Origin: Sandaracinus sp964481145
GTDB lineage: Bacteria > Myxococcota_A > Polyangia > Polyangiales > Sandaracinaceae
Reading direction: 5' to 3'
Length of the DNA: 64,000 bases
NCBI GenBank assembly: GCA_964481145.1
Contig: CAYZTA010000001.1
Location: forward strand, 1 to 64,000
A model generated the notes under the pieces. It saw nothing but the letters and a program-made list of their open reading frames with translations. It was not told the DNA's origin and did no database searches. Position 1 is the first letter of the stretch. Every line of letters begins with the position of its first letter. A program made the translations under genes and the position numbers. Shown here one piece after another: positions 36,887 to 45,607 of this stretch.

Positions 36887-38761
36887 GTGATTGGTGATGA
36901 CAAGATCACGGAGATCCGTGAGCGCACCGACATCGTTGCGTTGATCGGCGAGTATGTGGTGCTGAAGCGCTCCGGCGCGCAATTCAAGGGGCTCTGTCCG
37001 TTCCACGCCGAGAAATCACCTTCGTTTCACGTCCACCCGGAGCGGCAGTTTTTCCATTGTTTCGGCTGCCAAGCATCCGGAGATTGCTTCGCGTTCGTGA
37101 TGAAGCTCGAGGGGCGGAGCTTCGTAGAAGCGGCCCGATTTCTCGCCGAACGCGCGGGTATCGAGGTGACCGAGCAAGATGCGCGCGAGGAGCAGGCCCA
37201 TCGAGCGGTGCGTCTCGAACGGGATCGTTTGCTCGCCGTGACCGAAGCTTCGGCTGGTTTTTTCATGCGAATGCTCGATGAACACCCTCTCGGTGCGATG
37301 GCACGCGACGCGATCGCAAAGAGGAATGTCACGAAGGAAACGGCGCACACCTATCGCCTTGGTTACGCGCCCCACGGTTGGGACCATCTCGTGCGTTTTC
37401 TCGCGGAGCGCGGGTTCTCCTCACGGGATGCGGAGCTGGCTGGAATGATCGTGCCGCGCCGTACTGGGGATGGTTTTTACGATCGGTTCCGGCATCGCTT
37501 GATGTTTCCGATCGCCGATGTGCACGGCCGCATCGTCGCTTTCAGTGGTCGTGCGCTCGATCCCCCGCCCGGTGAAGTCGTCCGCGAAGGGCAAGATGCA
37601 CCCGCGAAATACGTCAATTCACCCGAGAGTTCACTTTATAAGAAGGGTGAGCTCCTTTTCGGGCTTCACGAAGCACGGGTCGATCTTCGGCGTGAAGGCG
37701 TTGCGATTCTTTGTGAGGGAAATTTCGATGTGCTTGCACTGCACCAAGCAGGCGCAAGGAACGTGGTGGCACCACTCGGCACGGCATTCACTGCGATGCA
37801 AGCGAAGCTGTTGCGTCGTTACGTGAGCAAAGTGACGCTCATGTTCGATGGCGATCGTGCTGGCAAAAAGGCGCTGACCGCGGCTTATCCACTCCTGATG
37901 GTGGAAGCACTTGCGGGGTATGTTGCGGCGCTTCCGCCTGGGGAAGACCCCGACAGTTATCAACGTCAGCATGGGCCAGACGCGCTCCGCAACGTGGTGG
38001 GAGGCGCGAGGCCGATCGTGGAGCATTTGATCGAGTCTGCAGCGCTCGAGGCGGGGGCGGATCCTGGGGCGCGTGCCGCCGGAGTGGAGGCGCTCGGTCC
38101 GGTGCTGGCTGCGATCGCGAATCCCGTCGAGCGGGGGCTGTGGGTCGAACGGGTCGCGCAATCGTTCGGGGTGAGTGATCTCGAATCGGTGCGTCGTCAG
38201 CTGCGAAAGGGAGTGCGATCATCTTCGGGACCCCGTCCGAAGTCCGCGCCCACGACGCCCGCTGTGCGACCTGCTCCCGCCGTTTATCCTGAGATTGAGA
38301 AGGATGTGGTGGGCGCCATCCTGGATCATCCGGCTCTCCTGAGTTCCAGTGACGCGGTAATGATAGACACACTTTTGACGAGCGACGATCTTCGCGGCAT
38401 TCTTCGCAATGCGGCCCGAATGGTGGGCTCGCGTGGGGCGGTAGACGCGCCGGCGCTTCTTGCTTCCATGGGAGAAGGACCGGCCCGCACCTGGCTTGAG
38501 GAGCGATTGTCGGTTCAGACCTTCGATGCAGCGGGTGCCGAATCGTTTCTTCGAACGGCGATGCCGCACCTACGTAAGCGCCGTATCGAACGCGAGCTTC
38601 GTTCGCTCATGCCGCTCATCAAGCAGGCATTGCTCGTGGGTGATTCCGAGCGGGCGACGGAGTTGATGCGCCGTCGCGATGAGCTTTATCGGATGGGCAA
38701 CACAGGGCTCAGTAATTTGGGTCGCGCAGACGATTCGTCTAGCGTGAGAGAAAAACACTGA
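36887..38761 (+). CDS. dnaG: DNA primase DnaG
   Basis: Primase of about 624 residues. The CHC2 zinc domain has CPFHAEKSPSF and HCFGCQASGD. The catalytic core has a TOPRIM centre (CEGNFDVLAL, then LMFDGDRAGKKA). The C-terminal region for the replicative helicase is degenerate, as usual. The start is taken at GTG 36887, which yields the typical IGDDKITEIRERTDIVALIG N-terminus; GTG 36833 is an alternative. The in-frame extension to 36644 runs antisense to the CDF gene. rpoD follows (156-bp gap), the usual macromolecular-synthesis arrangement, without rpsU. Confidence 0.96.
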   Translation: MIGDDKITEIRERTDIVALIGEYVVLKRSGAQFKGLCPFHAEKSPSFHVHPERQFFHCFGCQASGDCFAFVMKLEGRSFVEAARFLAERAGIEVTEQDAREEQAHRAVRLERDRLLAVTEASAGFFMRMLDEHPLGAMARDAIAKRNVTKETAHTYRLGYAPHGWDHLVRFLAERGFSSRDAELAGMIVPRRTGDGFYDRFRHRLMFPIADVHGRIVAFSGRALDPPPGEVVREGQDAPAKYVNSPESSLYKKGELLFGLHEARVDLRREGVAILCEGNFDVLALHQAGARNVVAPLGTAFTAMQAKLLRRYVSKVTLMFDGDRAGKKALTAAYPLLMVEALAGYVAALPPGEDPDSYQRQHGPDALRNVVGGARPIVEHLIESAALEAGADPGARAAGVEALGPVLAAIANPVERGLWVERVAQSFGVSDLESVRRQLRKGVRSSSGPRPKSAPTTPAVRPAPAVYPEIEKDVVGAILDHPALLSSSDAVMIDTLLTSDDLRGILRNAARMVGSRGAVDAPALLASMGEGPARTWLEERLSVQTFDAAGAESFLRTAMPHLRKRRIERELRSLMPLIKQALLVGDSERATELMRRRDELYRMGNTGLSNLGRADDSSSVREKH

Positions 38762-38917
38762 CGGTGGGGGTCGATCGCACGGATGCAAACGAAGATGGCG
38801 GTGTTTGTAAAGGAATCTGGTCGAGTTGGGTGACAAGACACGGTACCGGCGCTGCGATTGGGCTTTTCGAAAGCAGCCATTGAGCAACAGCTGCAGCTGA
38901 GGCACCAAGAGGTGAAG

Positions 38918-40912
38918 ATGGTGGAGAGGAACGGGGCGTCGGGGCGAAAGCCGGCCAAAGCCAGGGATGCCAAACATGAGGGCGCCGAAGCGGACGACGA
39001 CGTGAGCGACGAGTTCGAACCGCGTCCTTCGAGCATGCCGCCGCCGAGTGGTGCGTCGCGGTTGCTTAGGGGGCGAGAGAGAAAGGAAGTGCAAGCACTT
39101 CTCGACAAGGGTCGCTCCAAAGGTTTCCTCACCTACGACGAGGTCAACGAAGCGTTGCCCCCAGAGATGGTGAGCTCGGATCAGATCGATGATCTGATGA
39201 TGCTGCTCGGGGGTGAGTCGATCGACGTGGTCGACGTTGCGTCACAGGCGAAGGTTCAGGCGCGGAAAGAGCGCGAAAGCGAAATCTCGAAGGTGCAGCG
39301 GCGTCCCGATGCGGACGACGATGACGATGACGGAGGCTCGGTCGCGCCTCCGGAGCGTCGATCTCTCACGAGTATTCCGCCGGCGTCCGTCGCCGACGAG
39401 ATGAACTCCAAATCGAACGACCCCGTTCGCATGTATTTGCGGAAGATGGGGTCGGTCTCGCTTCTCACCCGCGAAGGCGAGGTCGAGATCGCGCGACGAA
39501 TCGAGGAGGGGGAGAACAAAGTCTTCGAGGTCATCCTCTCGAGCAAAGTCGGATTGAGCGAGCTCATCGAGCTGGGTGAGAAGCTCAAAAAAGGCAAAAT
39601 CCGCGTTCGCGAGGTCGTCAAAGACGAAGAGAACAACCTCGAGGAAGGGCAGGAGGTCGACGAGGAGGAGTGGAAAGGTCGTGTCATTCGCCTCATCGAC
39701 AAAGTGAAGCGTCTCGAGGGGCAGCATCAAAAAATCAAGGACGAGCTCGAAGCGGCCAAGAAAGTAAGCGAGCGCGCGCGCAAAGCGGCTGAACAGCAGA
39801 TGGACAAGATCCGTCGCGAGCGCTTCGACACCATTCGCGAGCTGCGTCTCAACCGGAAGCAGATCGATCGAATCGTCAATACGATCAAGGGGTTCGTACG
39901 ACGGGTCGAGCGCGCTGAGACACAGATCACGGAGGCTGAGCGTCGTGCGGGTGGTCTGACCGAAAAGGCGATTCGCGGCGCCGTCCGCGAGATGTCGGAG
40001 AGCGCGACGGGCGCGAAGCGCCTCGTGAAGAAGATCGGATGCGAGCCTGACCAGTTGAAGGAAATCCTCGAAGAGATTGCGGAAGCGCGTCGAGGGATCA
40101 AGAAGGTCGAGGACGAACTCGGGCTTCCGGTCGAGAATCTTCGTGCGACCTATCACGAACTCCACAGTGGCGAGCGAGACGCTGAAAAGGCGAAAGCCGA
40201 GCTCGTTGAAGCGAACCTTCGCTTGGTGGTTTCGATCGCGAAAAAGTACACGAATCGAGGTTTGCAGTTCTTGGATCTGATCCAGGAGGGAAATATCGGC
40301 CTCATGAAGGCGGTCGATAAGTTCGAATACCGTCGCGGCTACAAATTCAGCACGTATGCGACATGGTGGATTCGGCAGGCGATCACGCGCGCAATTGCGG
40401 ATCAGGCGCGGACGATTCGTATTCCTGTTCACATGATCGAAACGATCAACAAGCTGATTCGCACTTCGCGATATCTCGTTCAGGAGCTCGGTCGAGAGCC
40501 GACTCCGGAGGAGATCGCGGAGAAGATGGAAATGCCTTTGGACAAGGTCCGCAAGGTCCTCAAGATCGCCAAAGAGCCCATCTCGCTCGAGACCCCAATC
40601 GGCGAGGAAGAAGACTCGCACTTGGGGGATTTCATCGAAGACAAATCGGTGGTTTCTCCGATCGAGGCGGTCATCAATATGAACCTCGAAGAGCAGACCC
40701 GCCGTGTGCTCAAGACGCTGACGCCACGCGAGGAGAAAGTCCTCCGCATGCGTTTTGGTATTGGCGAAAAGAGCGATCACACGCTCGAAGAGGTCGGTCA
40801 GGACTTCGAGGTCACGCGCGAGCGGATTCGTCAGATCGAAGCGAAGGCCTTGCGAAAGCTTCGGCATCCGAGCCGGAGCAAGCAGCTGCGTTCGTTCATC
40901 GACAACAACTGA
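38918..40912 (+). CDS. rpoD: Primary sigma factor RpoD (sigma-70)
   Basis: 664 residues. Region 1.1 is at the N-terminus (ALLDKGRSKGFLTYDEVNEALP). An acidic non-conserved insert with long helices lies at about 130-420. Region 2 (NLRLVVSIAKKYTNRG, FSTYATWWIRQAITRAI) recognises the -10 element. Regions 3 and 4 follow, with EEVGQDFEVTRERIRQIEAKALRKLRHP for the -35. AGAGGTG precedes ATG 38918; an in-frame TTG at 38858 would add 20 residues. A strong terminator follows. Confidence 0.97.
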   Translation: MVERNGASGRKPAKARDAKHEGAEADDDVSDEFEPRPSSMPPPSGASRLLRGRERKEVQALLDKGRSKGFLTYDEVNEALPPEMVSSDQIDDLMMLLGGESIDVVDVASQAKVQARKERESEISKVQRRPDADDDDDDGGSVAPPERRSLTSIPPASVADEMNSKSNDPVRMYLRKMGSVSLLTREGEVEIARRIEEGENKVFEVILSSKVGLSELIELGEKLKKGKIRVREVVKDEENNLEEGQEVDEEEWKGRVIRLIDKVKRLEGQHQKIKDELEAAKKVSERARKAAEQQMDKIRRERFDTIRELRLNRKQIDRIVNTIKGFVRRVERAETQITEAERRAGGLTEKAIRGAVREMSESATGAKRLVKKIGCEPDQLKEILEEIAEARRGIKKVEDELGLPVENLRATYHELHSGERDAEKAKAELVEANLRLVVSIAKKYTNRGLQFLDLIQEGNIGLMKAVDKFEYRRGYKFSTYATWWIRQAITRAIADQARTIRIPVHMIETINKLIRTSRYLVQELGREPTPEEIAEKMEMPLDKVRKVLKIAKEPISLETPIGEEEDSHLGDFIEDKSVVSPIEAVINMNLEEQTRRVLKTLTPREEKVLRMRFGIGEKSDHTLEEVGQDFEVTRERIRQIEAKALRKLRHPSRSKQLRSFIDNN

Positions 40913-40929
40913 TCATGTTCGTCAGAAGA

Positions 40930-40963
40930 ACGAAGCTTCCGGTATTCCGGGAGCTTCGTTTTT
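40930..40963 (+). terminator. Rho-independent terminator of rpoD
   Basis: 13-bp stem ACGAAGCTTCCGG / CCGGGAGCTTCGT with one mismatched position and a TATT loop, followed by five T. It starts 17 nt after the rpoD stop. Confidence 0.9.
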
Positions 40964-41009
40964 CGATTCTCGATTCATGTTGCATGGCGTGCTAAGAACG
41001 CGCGCACAC

Positions 41010-41083
41010 GGGCCTATAGCTCAATTGGTCAGAGCTCCCCGCTCATAACGGGGCGTGTCCTGGTTCGAGTCCAGGTGGGCCCA
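41010..41083 (+). tRNA. tRNA with CAT anticodon, probably tRNA-Ile2
   Basis: 74-nt cloverleaf: acceptor GGGCCTA/TGGGCCC, anticodon loop CTCATAA on a CCCCG stem, and T arm GGTTCGAGTCC. A CAT anticodon can be initiator Met, elongator Met or Ile2 (C34 changed to lysidine, reading AUA). The GGGCCTATAGCTCA start resembles Ile2 tRNAs more than elongator Met, and there is no initiator-type mismatched first pair. CCA is not encoded. Confidence 0.9.
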
Positions 41084-41445
41084 TTTCCAACCGCCTGAAA
41101 AGTAGGGGCGGCCGATGAGTGTGACAGTATCGGACTATCATGACCGAGGCGAAGCGCAAGCGGGGACGCCCGGCGCCTCAGGGTGCGCGCCAGGAGGCGA
41201 GAGTCTCCCCTCGCCTGATGGTGGGCTCGCGTAATGCGAGAAGCGTAACGACTCAGAAGGAAAGACCGGGGATGATCCCGATCCTCTTGTTTTGTATGAT
41301 CACAGTGTGTTTTCGAGGTATTCGGCGCGCCACGTAAATGTTACGTCACGTATGGCCAATCCTGCCCGTTCGGGCCATTTCCTGATGATTTCGCCCGAAT
41401 CCGGATTATCTTGTTTGATGTTGTTTGGACGAAGGAGGCGGGACC
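41084..41445 (+). other. Intergenic region between tRNA and hicBA, with operator-like repeats
   Basis: No convincing gene. A 65-codon frame from ATG 41140 begins MTEAKRKRGRP (AT-hook-like, as in many antitoxin N-termini) but then turns into unremarkable sequence. It may be a decayed gene. Nearer to hicB are several dyads: ACGTAA-ATG-TTACGT (41332-41346), GCCCG-TT-CGGGC (41364-41375) and the palindrome AATCCGGATT (41398-41407). These are plausible autoregulatory sites for the toxin-antitoxin operon. Confidence 0.4.
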
Positions 41446-41859
41446 ATGGGTGAGCGGATTGTTGTGGACCGTAAGGTCTTCGACTTCTGGACGCACATCG
41501 CGCCGGCGGCGGATGTCCCCGGCGTCTGGGTGGCCCATTGTCTTGATTTCGACATCGTGACTCAGGGCGCATCCCCCGCGGATGCGTTGAAAATGATCCG
41601 TGAGGCCGTGACGATGTGCCTGATTGACGATCTCGAGGCGACCGGATGCGTCGAGCGCGAACGCGCGCCCGAGGAGTTCTACAAGAAGCTCGACCGCATC
41701 TTTGACGAAGGCGTGAAGGTCTCGACTCTTGAGCCGCCGAAAAGCGCGCCAGAGATTGTCTATGAGTACGCCGTTTTCTCAGAGATCGTGCTTGCCAAGT
41801 TGGAGCCAGTGGCCGTAACCAGGCCTCAGCTGACGATCGCGCACCAGATGGCGGCGTAA
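41446..41859 (+). CDS. HicB-like antitoxin
   Basis: 137 residues. The N-terminal half has the HicB fold pattern: VWVAHCLDFDIVTQGASPADALKMIREAV resembles the partial RNase-H-like antitoxin domain. The C-terminal part is non-canonical, without a clear ribbon-helix-helix or HTH. AAGGAGG lies 7 nt before ATG 41446. It directly precedes a HicA-like toxin gene (1-nt gap), so it should bind and neutralise that toxin and autoregulate the operon. Confidence 0.75.
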   Translation: MGERIVVDRKVFDFWTHIAPAADVPGVWVAHCLDFDIVTQGASPADALKMIREAVTMCLIDDLEATGCVERERAPEEFYKKLDRIFDEGVKVSTLEPPKSAPEIVYEYAVFSEIVLAKLEPVAVTRPQLTIAHQMAA

Positions 41860-41860
41860 C

Positions 41861-42088
41861 TTGCCGGCCAAGTTCCGAGACCTCATCGCCGTTCTTCGTA
41901 CGATCGAGGGCGTGACGATTGACGAGCCAAGCAGTGGCTCGCATTGGAAGATTCGGCACAACGGACGTACGTACCCAATTCCACTTCACAACGGTCCACG
42001 TTCGGAGGTCTCAGATGTCTACATCAAAGGTGTCGCGAGATTTCTCGGGATCGAGGCGAAGGCTTTGTTGAATCGGATTCGGAACTAA
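41861..42088 (+). CDS. HicA-like mRNA interferase toxin
   Basis: 75 residues, typical of HicA. The double-stranded RNA-binding-like fold is indicated by FRDLIAVLRTIEGV, the catalytic His in GSHWKIRHNG, the strand YPIPLHNG, and the C-terminal helix GIEAKALLNRIRN. The start is TTG 41861, one base after the hicB stop, so synthesis is coupled to the antitoxin. HicA cleaves mRNA when free. Gene order antitoxin-toxin is one of the two known orders. Confidence 0.78.
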   Translation: MPAKFRDLIAVLRTIEGVTIDEPSSGSHWKIRHNGRTYPIPLHNGPRSEVSDVYIKGVARFLGIEAKALLNRIRN

Positions 42089-42248
42089 TCACCCGACGCA
42101 TGCCACGCCTCCCCCCTCGAGCATTCGATCCGCACGGACCACTCGGATGCAATTGCATCGCGTGGGCCCAATCGTCATAGTGACGGCTCTCTACTTGCAT
42201 CCTGATTCCAAAAGGGGTACACGGGCTCCGCTGAGAGGAGCCAGCCAC

Positions 42249-42962
42249 TTGCGTGATCAGTTGAGGGCGCTCATCAAACTCGCGGAAATCGACGCGCAGG
42301 CGCGCGGTATCGACGACCGTCTCAAGGCGATTCCGGCAGCGCTCGAAGAGCGACGAAGCGCGGTGCGGGCGCTGGAAGTGTTGGTCGACCGCCAGCGGTC
42401 GAACATCGCCGAAGCAGAGCGGTTGCTTTCGCAACAAGAAGCCGATCTCCTGGCGCGCAATGATGGCCTCTCCAAGGCCAAAGGAAAGAGCGCCAAAGCG
42501 CGTACGATGCGCGAAGCGGAGGCGGCGGAGCGCGAGCTCGAATCGGTTCGCCGAACCATCAAAGAGGGTGAGGTCGAACGGGACCGGCTGAAGGAGCGGG
42601 TCACGCAGACGACCGGTTCGCTCGACGAGCCAGTGCGCACTCTCGAAGAGCAAAAAACAGAGCTCACCAAAGCCGAGCAAGAAGCCGATGCAAAGCTTTC
42701 GGAGTTGCGCATCGAGCGCGAGAAAGTCGTGATGGGGCGCGACGATTGGGCACGCAAGATCGATAAGCAGTACTTGCGCCTCTACGATCGTTTGCGCGTC
42801 AAACTCGTCCCGGTCGTGTGTGAAGTTGCGGATGGAATCTGTGTTGGGTGCCGCATGCAGATGCCACCACAGCGGTTCATTCAGCTGCAAAAAAGCGCCG
42901 AAGTCATGCAGTGCCAGATGTGCAGCCGCATCGTCTATCACCGCGACGTGCTCGCGGACTGA
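42249..42962 (+). CDS. Coiled-coil protein with C4-type zinc ribbon (PF02591 type)
   Basis: 237 residues. A long coiled coil (about 10-175) precedes a C-terminal four-Cys zinc ribbon (GICVGCRMQMPP, CQMCSRIVYH). TTG 42249 is preceded by AGAGGAG at 8 nt, which outweighs an in-frame ATG at 42147. This family is widespread and thought to bind nucleic acid or act in secretion; its function is not settled. It converges on ilvE (11-bp gap). Confidence 0.88.
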   Translation: MRDQLRALIKLAEIDAQARGIDDRLKAIPAALEERRSAVRALEVLVDRQRSNIAEAERLLSQQEADLLARNDGLSKAKGKSAKARTMREAEAAERELESVRRTIKEGEVERDRLKERVTQTTGSLDEPVRTLEEQKTELTKAEQEADAKLSELRIEREKVVMGRDDWARKIDKQYLRLYDRLRVKLVPVVCEVADGICVGCRMQMPPQRFIQLQKSAEVMQCQMCSRIVYHRDVLAD

Positions 42963-42973
42963 GCGTCGACCGT

Positions 42974-43894
42974 TTACACGTAGGTCAGCCATTCGAGATG
43001 GGCCGGCGCAATCCCGCGGACGGTCTCGAAGTAGCGATCTTGAATCTGCTTCGTGAGTGGGCCGCGGGTCCCCGTGCCGATCGTGCGATCGTCGACTTCG
43101 CGCACAGGCGTGACCTCTGCGGCCGTACCGCACATGAAGATCTCGTCTGCAATCCAAAGCTCATCGCGGGCGATGTCGCGCTCGACGACGCTCACTCCCA
43201 GATCGTGTCGTAGCAGATGGAGCACCGTGTCTCGCGTGATGCCGCCGAGGATGGAGTTTCCCATCGGGGGCGTGTACACGACACCATCACGAACCATCCA
43301 AACGTTCTCACCGGTGGCTTCTGTGACGCGACCTTGCATGTCGAGCATGATGGCTTCTTGGTAGCCTGCGACCAACGCTTCGCGTTTGGCGAGCACACTG
43401 CTCACGTAATGTCCGACGACCTTGCCCTTGGCCATCAACATGTTGATGCCTGGTCGCGTGAACGAGCTGACTTTGGCGCGAATGCCATTCGCGAGGCCCT
43501 CTTCGCCGAGGTACGCGCCCCACTTCCACACCGCAATGGCCACTCGGGTCGGATTGACCGCTCCAAGTCCCATGGCGCCATCACCGAGGAACACGAGCGG
43601 ACGCAGATAGCCGCTCTCGAGCCCGCTCGCGCGCACCGTCTCGATGCACGCATCGACGATCTGCTCTTGGGTGTAGGGTATTGGGATGGTGCAGATTTTC
43701 GCGGAGTCGAAGAGACGTCGAATGTGCTCTCGGAGCCGAAAAATCGCGCTTTTTCCGTCGTGTGTCTCGTAGCAACGAATGCCTTCGAAGACGCCGAGTC
43801 CATAGTGGAGTGTATGCGTGAGAATATGGACGTTCGCGGCATCCCAATCCACGAACTCTCCGTCCATCCAGATCTTCGAGACCTTGTCCACCAT
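42974..43894 (-). CDS. ilvE: Branched-chain amino acid aminotransferase
   Basis: Fold-type IV PLP aminotransferase of 306 residues: last step of Leu/Ile/Val synthesis and first step of their breakdown. Visible are LHYGLGVFEGIRCYE, the PLP-Lys region AKGKVVGHYVSSVLAKREA, GYQEAIMLD, and the phosphate-binding GGITRDTVLHL. GGAGG lies 6 nt before ATG 43894. In myxobacteria branched-chain pathways feed iso-fatty-acid synthesis. It is divergent from ruvX. Confidence 0.95.
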   Translation of the reverse strand: MVDKVSKIWMDGEFVDWDAANVHILTHTLHYGLGVFEGIRCYETHDGKSAIFRLREHIRRLFDSAKICTIPIPYTQEQIVDACIETVRASGLESGYLRPLVFLGDGAMGLGAVNPTRVAIAVWKWGAYLGEEGLANGIRAKVSSFTRPGINMLMAKGKVVGHYVSSVLAKREALVAGYQEAIMLDMQGRVTEATGENVWMVRDGVVYTPPMGNSILGGITRDTVLHLLRHDLGVSVVERDIARDELWIADEIFMCGTAAEVTPVREVDDRTIGTGTRGPLTKQIQDRYFETVRGIAPAHLEWLTYV

Positions 43895-44006
43895 GCTCAG
43901 CCTCCAAAAGGAGCGTTTGTATCAACCGATGCGGTCTGCTCCAAGCAACTTCACGAGAAAATGCCCACACTGGCCTGCTTCGGGCGAGGCTGATACACAA
44001 CGAGGC

Positions 44007-44534
44007 ATGAGGCGGCTCGGCATCGATCCTGGGACGAAGCGTATTGGGATCGCGATTGCCGATGAGGACGAGAGTCCGTTTGCACATCCCCGCACGACAC
44101 TCGAACATGTGTCCGACGCGGAGACGGCTCGCGCGATTGCAGAGCTCGCAAAGGCAGACGATGTCGGGGAAATCGTGATCGGCTTGCCGCTCGGGCTCGA
44201 TGGACGCGAGGGGCTATCGTCCCGTCGCGCCCGAGCCCTTGCGATGGCTGTCGAACGCGCAACGAGCTTGCCGGTCGTGCTGTTCGATGAACGCATGACT
44301 TCTCAGGCGGCACATCGAGCGCTCGATGCGATGAATGTCAGCCATCGAAAGCGACGCGGCAAAGTCGATCGCATCGCCGCGGTGCTGTTGCTCGAAGCTT
44401 ATCTCGAGCTGCATTCAGCACGAAAAGACACGAATGCTTGGGAAGGAGAGGAGGAAGCGTGGGATTCAAGCGCTCGAGCGCCCGAACTCGAACGTCGCGG
44501 TCGCGGCGCGCGGCGAGGTCCGAGCCGCGGCTGA
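44007..44534 (+). CDS. ruvX: Putative pre-16S rRNA nuclease / Holliday junction resolvase-like RuvX (YqgF)
   Basis: 175 residues. The RNase-H-like core shows RLGIDPGTKRIGIAIAD, IVIGLPLGLDG, LFDERMTSQ and the catalytic Asp near the C-terminus (GKVDRIAAVLLLEAYLE). A Glu/Arg-rich tail of ~35 residues is extra and overlaps the start of mltG by 76 bp. A GAGG ribosome site precedes ATG 44007. The family processes the 16S rRNA 5' end. Confidence 0.92.
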   Translation: MRRLGIDPGTKRIGIAIADEDESPFAHPRTTLEHVSDAETARAIAELAKADDVGEIVIGLPLGLDGREGLSSRRARALAMAVERATSLPVVLFDERMTSQAAHRALDAMNVSHRKRRGKVDRIAAVLLLEAYLELHSARKDTNAWEGEEEAWDSSARAPELERRGRGARRGPSRG

Positions 44535-45607
44535 TCCGAGTTGCGTCCATCGTGCTTCTGTTCATCGTGAGCGCCACGATCTTCATGATCGCGCTCGTGA
44601 TGATCGTCTACCCGGCGCGACGCGGCGCGGGGATGGGGCGCACGGTCGAGTTCGAGATCGGAGAACATGAGTCCTTTTCTCGTGTCGTCCAACGATTGAA
44701 GAGCCGCGGCATGGTCGAGCATCCGATGCTGTTCTCGCTCTATGCGCGTTTGCTTGGGGCCGATGAGCGGTTGCGGGTGGGCACCGTGATGCTTTCGGAC
44801 GAGATGAGCCCCCGTGAGGTCGTGCAACGGGTGGCGTTCGGTTTTGGAGATGCGAGCGTCATCGTGTTGATCCCAGAGGGCTTCCATCAATTCGATGTCG
44901 CCGCTCGGTTGAATCGTTGGGGGGTGACGAGCGAACGAGAATTCCTCGAGGCGAGTGCGGATCCCGAGCTTCTACGTGAGCTCGAGATTTCTGCCCCGAG
45001 TGCGGAAGGATATCTTTTTCCGGACACATATCGTCTTCGTGAGAATATGGATCCGCGCGAGGTCGTTCGGCGGATGGTGGCGAATCATCGACGGCGTGTG
45101 GCGCCACTCTTGAGCGAACATGCCTCTTCGCTTTCCACGCTCGAACGCGAACTTGGATGGGGACCACATCAAGCGCTGATCCTTGCTTCGATTGTCGAAA
45201 AGGAAGCGGCGGTGCACGATGAGAGGCCGATCATCGCACGGGTCTTTCTCAATCGTTTGCTCGACCCGATGTTTCGGCCGCATCGTTTGGATGCGGATCC
45301 GACGGTGTCATATGGGTGTCGAATCTTCCCTTGGACGGCGCCCTCGTGCGAGAATTTTCGAGGGCGAATCAGCCGCGCGATGACACACGATTCGGCCAAT
45401 CCGTATAACACCTATCGAATCGAATATTTGCCACCCGGTCCGATTTCGAATCCAGGTCTCGATGCGCTGCGGGCTGTGTTGATGCCTGCAGAGCACGATT
45501 ATTATTTCTTCGTGGCCAGAGGTGGAGGACGACACTCATTCAGCCGCACGATGGGCGAACATCAACGCGCAACGGCAGCGGCGAGAGAAGCGAGAACCGA
45601 ACGATGA
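44459..45607 (+). CDS. mltG: Endolytic murein transglycosylase MltG
   Basis: 382 residues. A short basic cytoplasmic leader leads into one transmembrane helix (about 26-50), a LysM-like subdomain and the YceG catalytic domain with Glu in ILASIVEKEAAV. ADPTVSYG and NPYNTYRIEYLPPGPISNPG are family hallmarks. GTG 44459 has GAGGAGG just upstream. MltG cuts nascent glycan strands and sets their length. It is coupled to ruvX upstream and overlaps cysC downstream (ATGA). Confidence 0.94.
   Translation: MGFKRSSARTRTSRSRRAARSEPRLIRVASIVLLFIVSATIFMIALVMIVYPARRGAGMGRTVEFEIGEHESFSRVVQRLKSRGMVEHPMLFSLYARLLGADERLRVGTVMLSDEMSPREVVQRVAFGFGDASVIVLIPEGFHQFDVAARLNRWGVTSEREFLEASADPELLRELEISAPSAEGYLFPDTYRLRENMDPREVVRRMVANHRRRVAPLLSEHASSLSTLERELGWGPHQALILASIVEKEAAVHDERPIIARVFLNRLLDPMFRPHRLDADPTVSYGCRIFPWTAPSCENFRGRISRAMTHDSANPYNTYRIEYLPPGPISNPGLDALRAVLMPAEHDYYFFVARGGGRHSFSRTMGEHQRATAAAREARTER

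Noticed and set aside
39242..40867. 541-codon open frame antisense to rpoD
   Set aside because: Covers the conserved sigma regions on the other strand; low-complexity L/R/D composition is typical of shadow frames.
41010..41083. Initiator tRNA-Met
   Set aside because: The first acceptor pair is matched and the anticodon stem lacks the three G-C pairs of initiators; Ile2 or elongator Met is more likely.
41010..42088. Prophage or genomic island at the tRNA
   Set aside because: No integrase and no visible direct repeat of the tRNA end; only a toxin-antitoxin pair is present before housekeeping genes resume.
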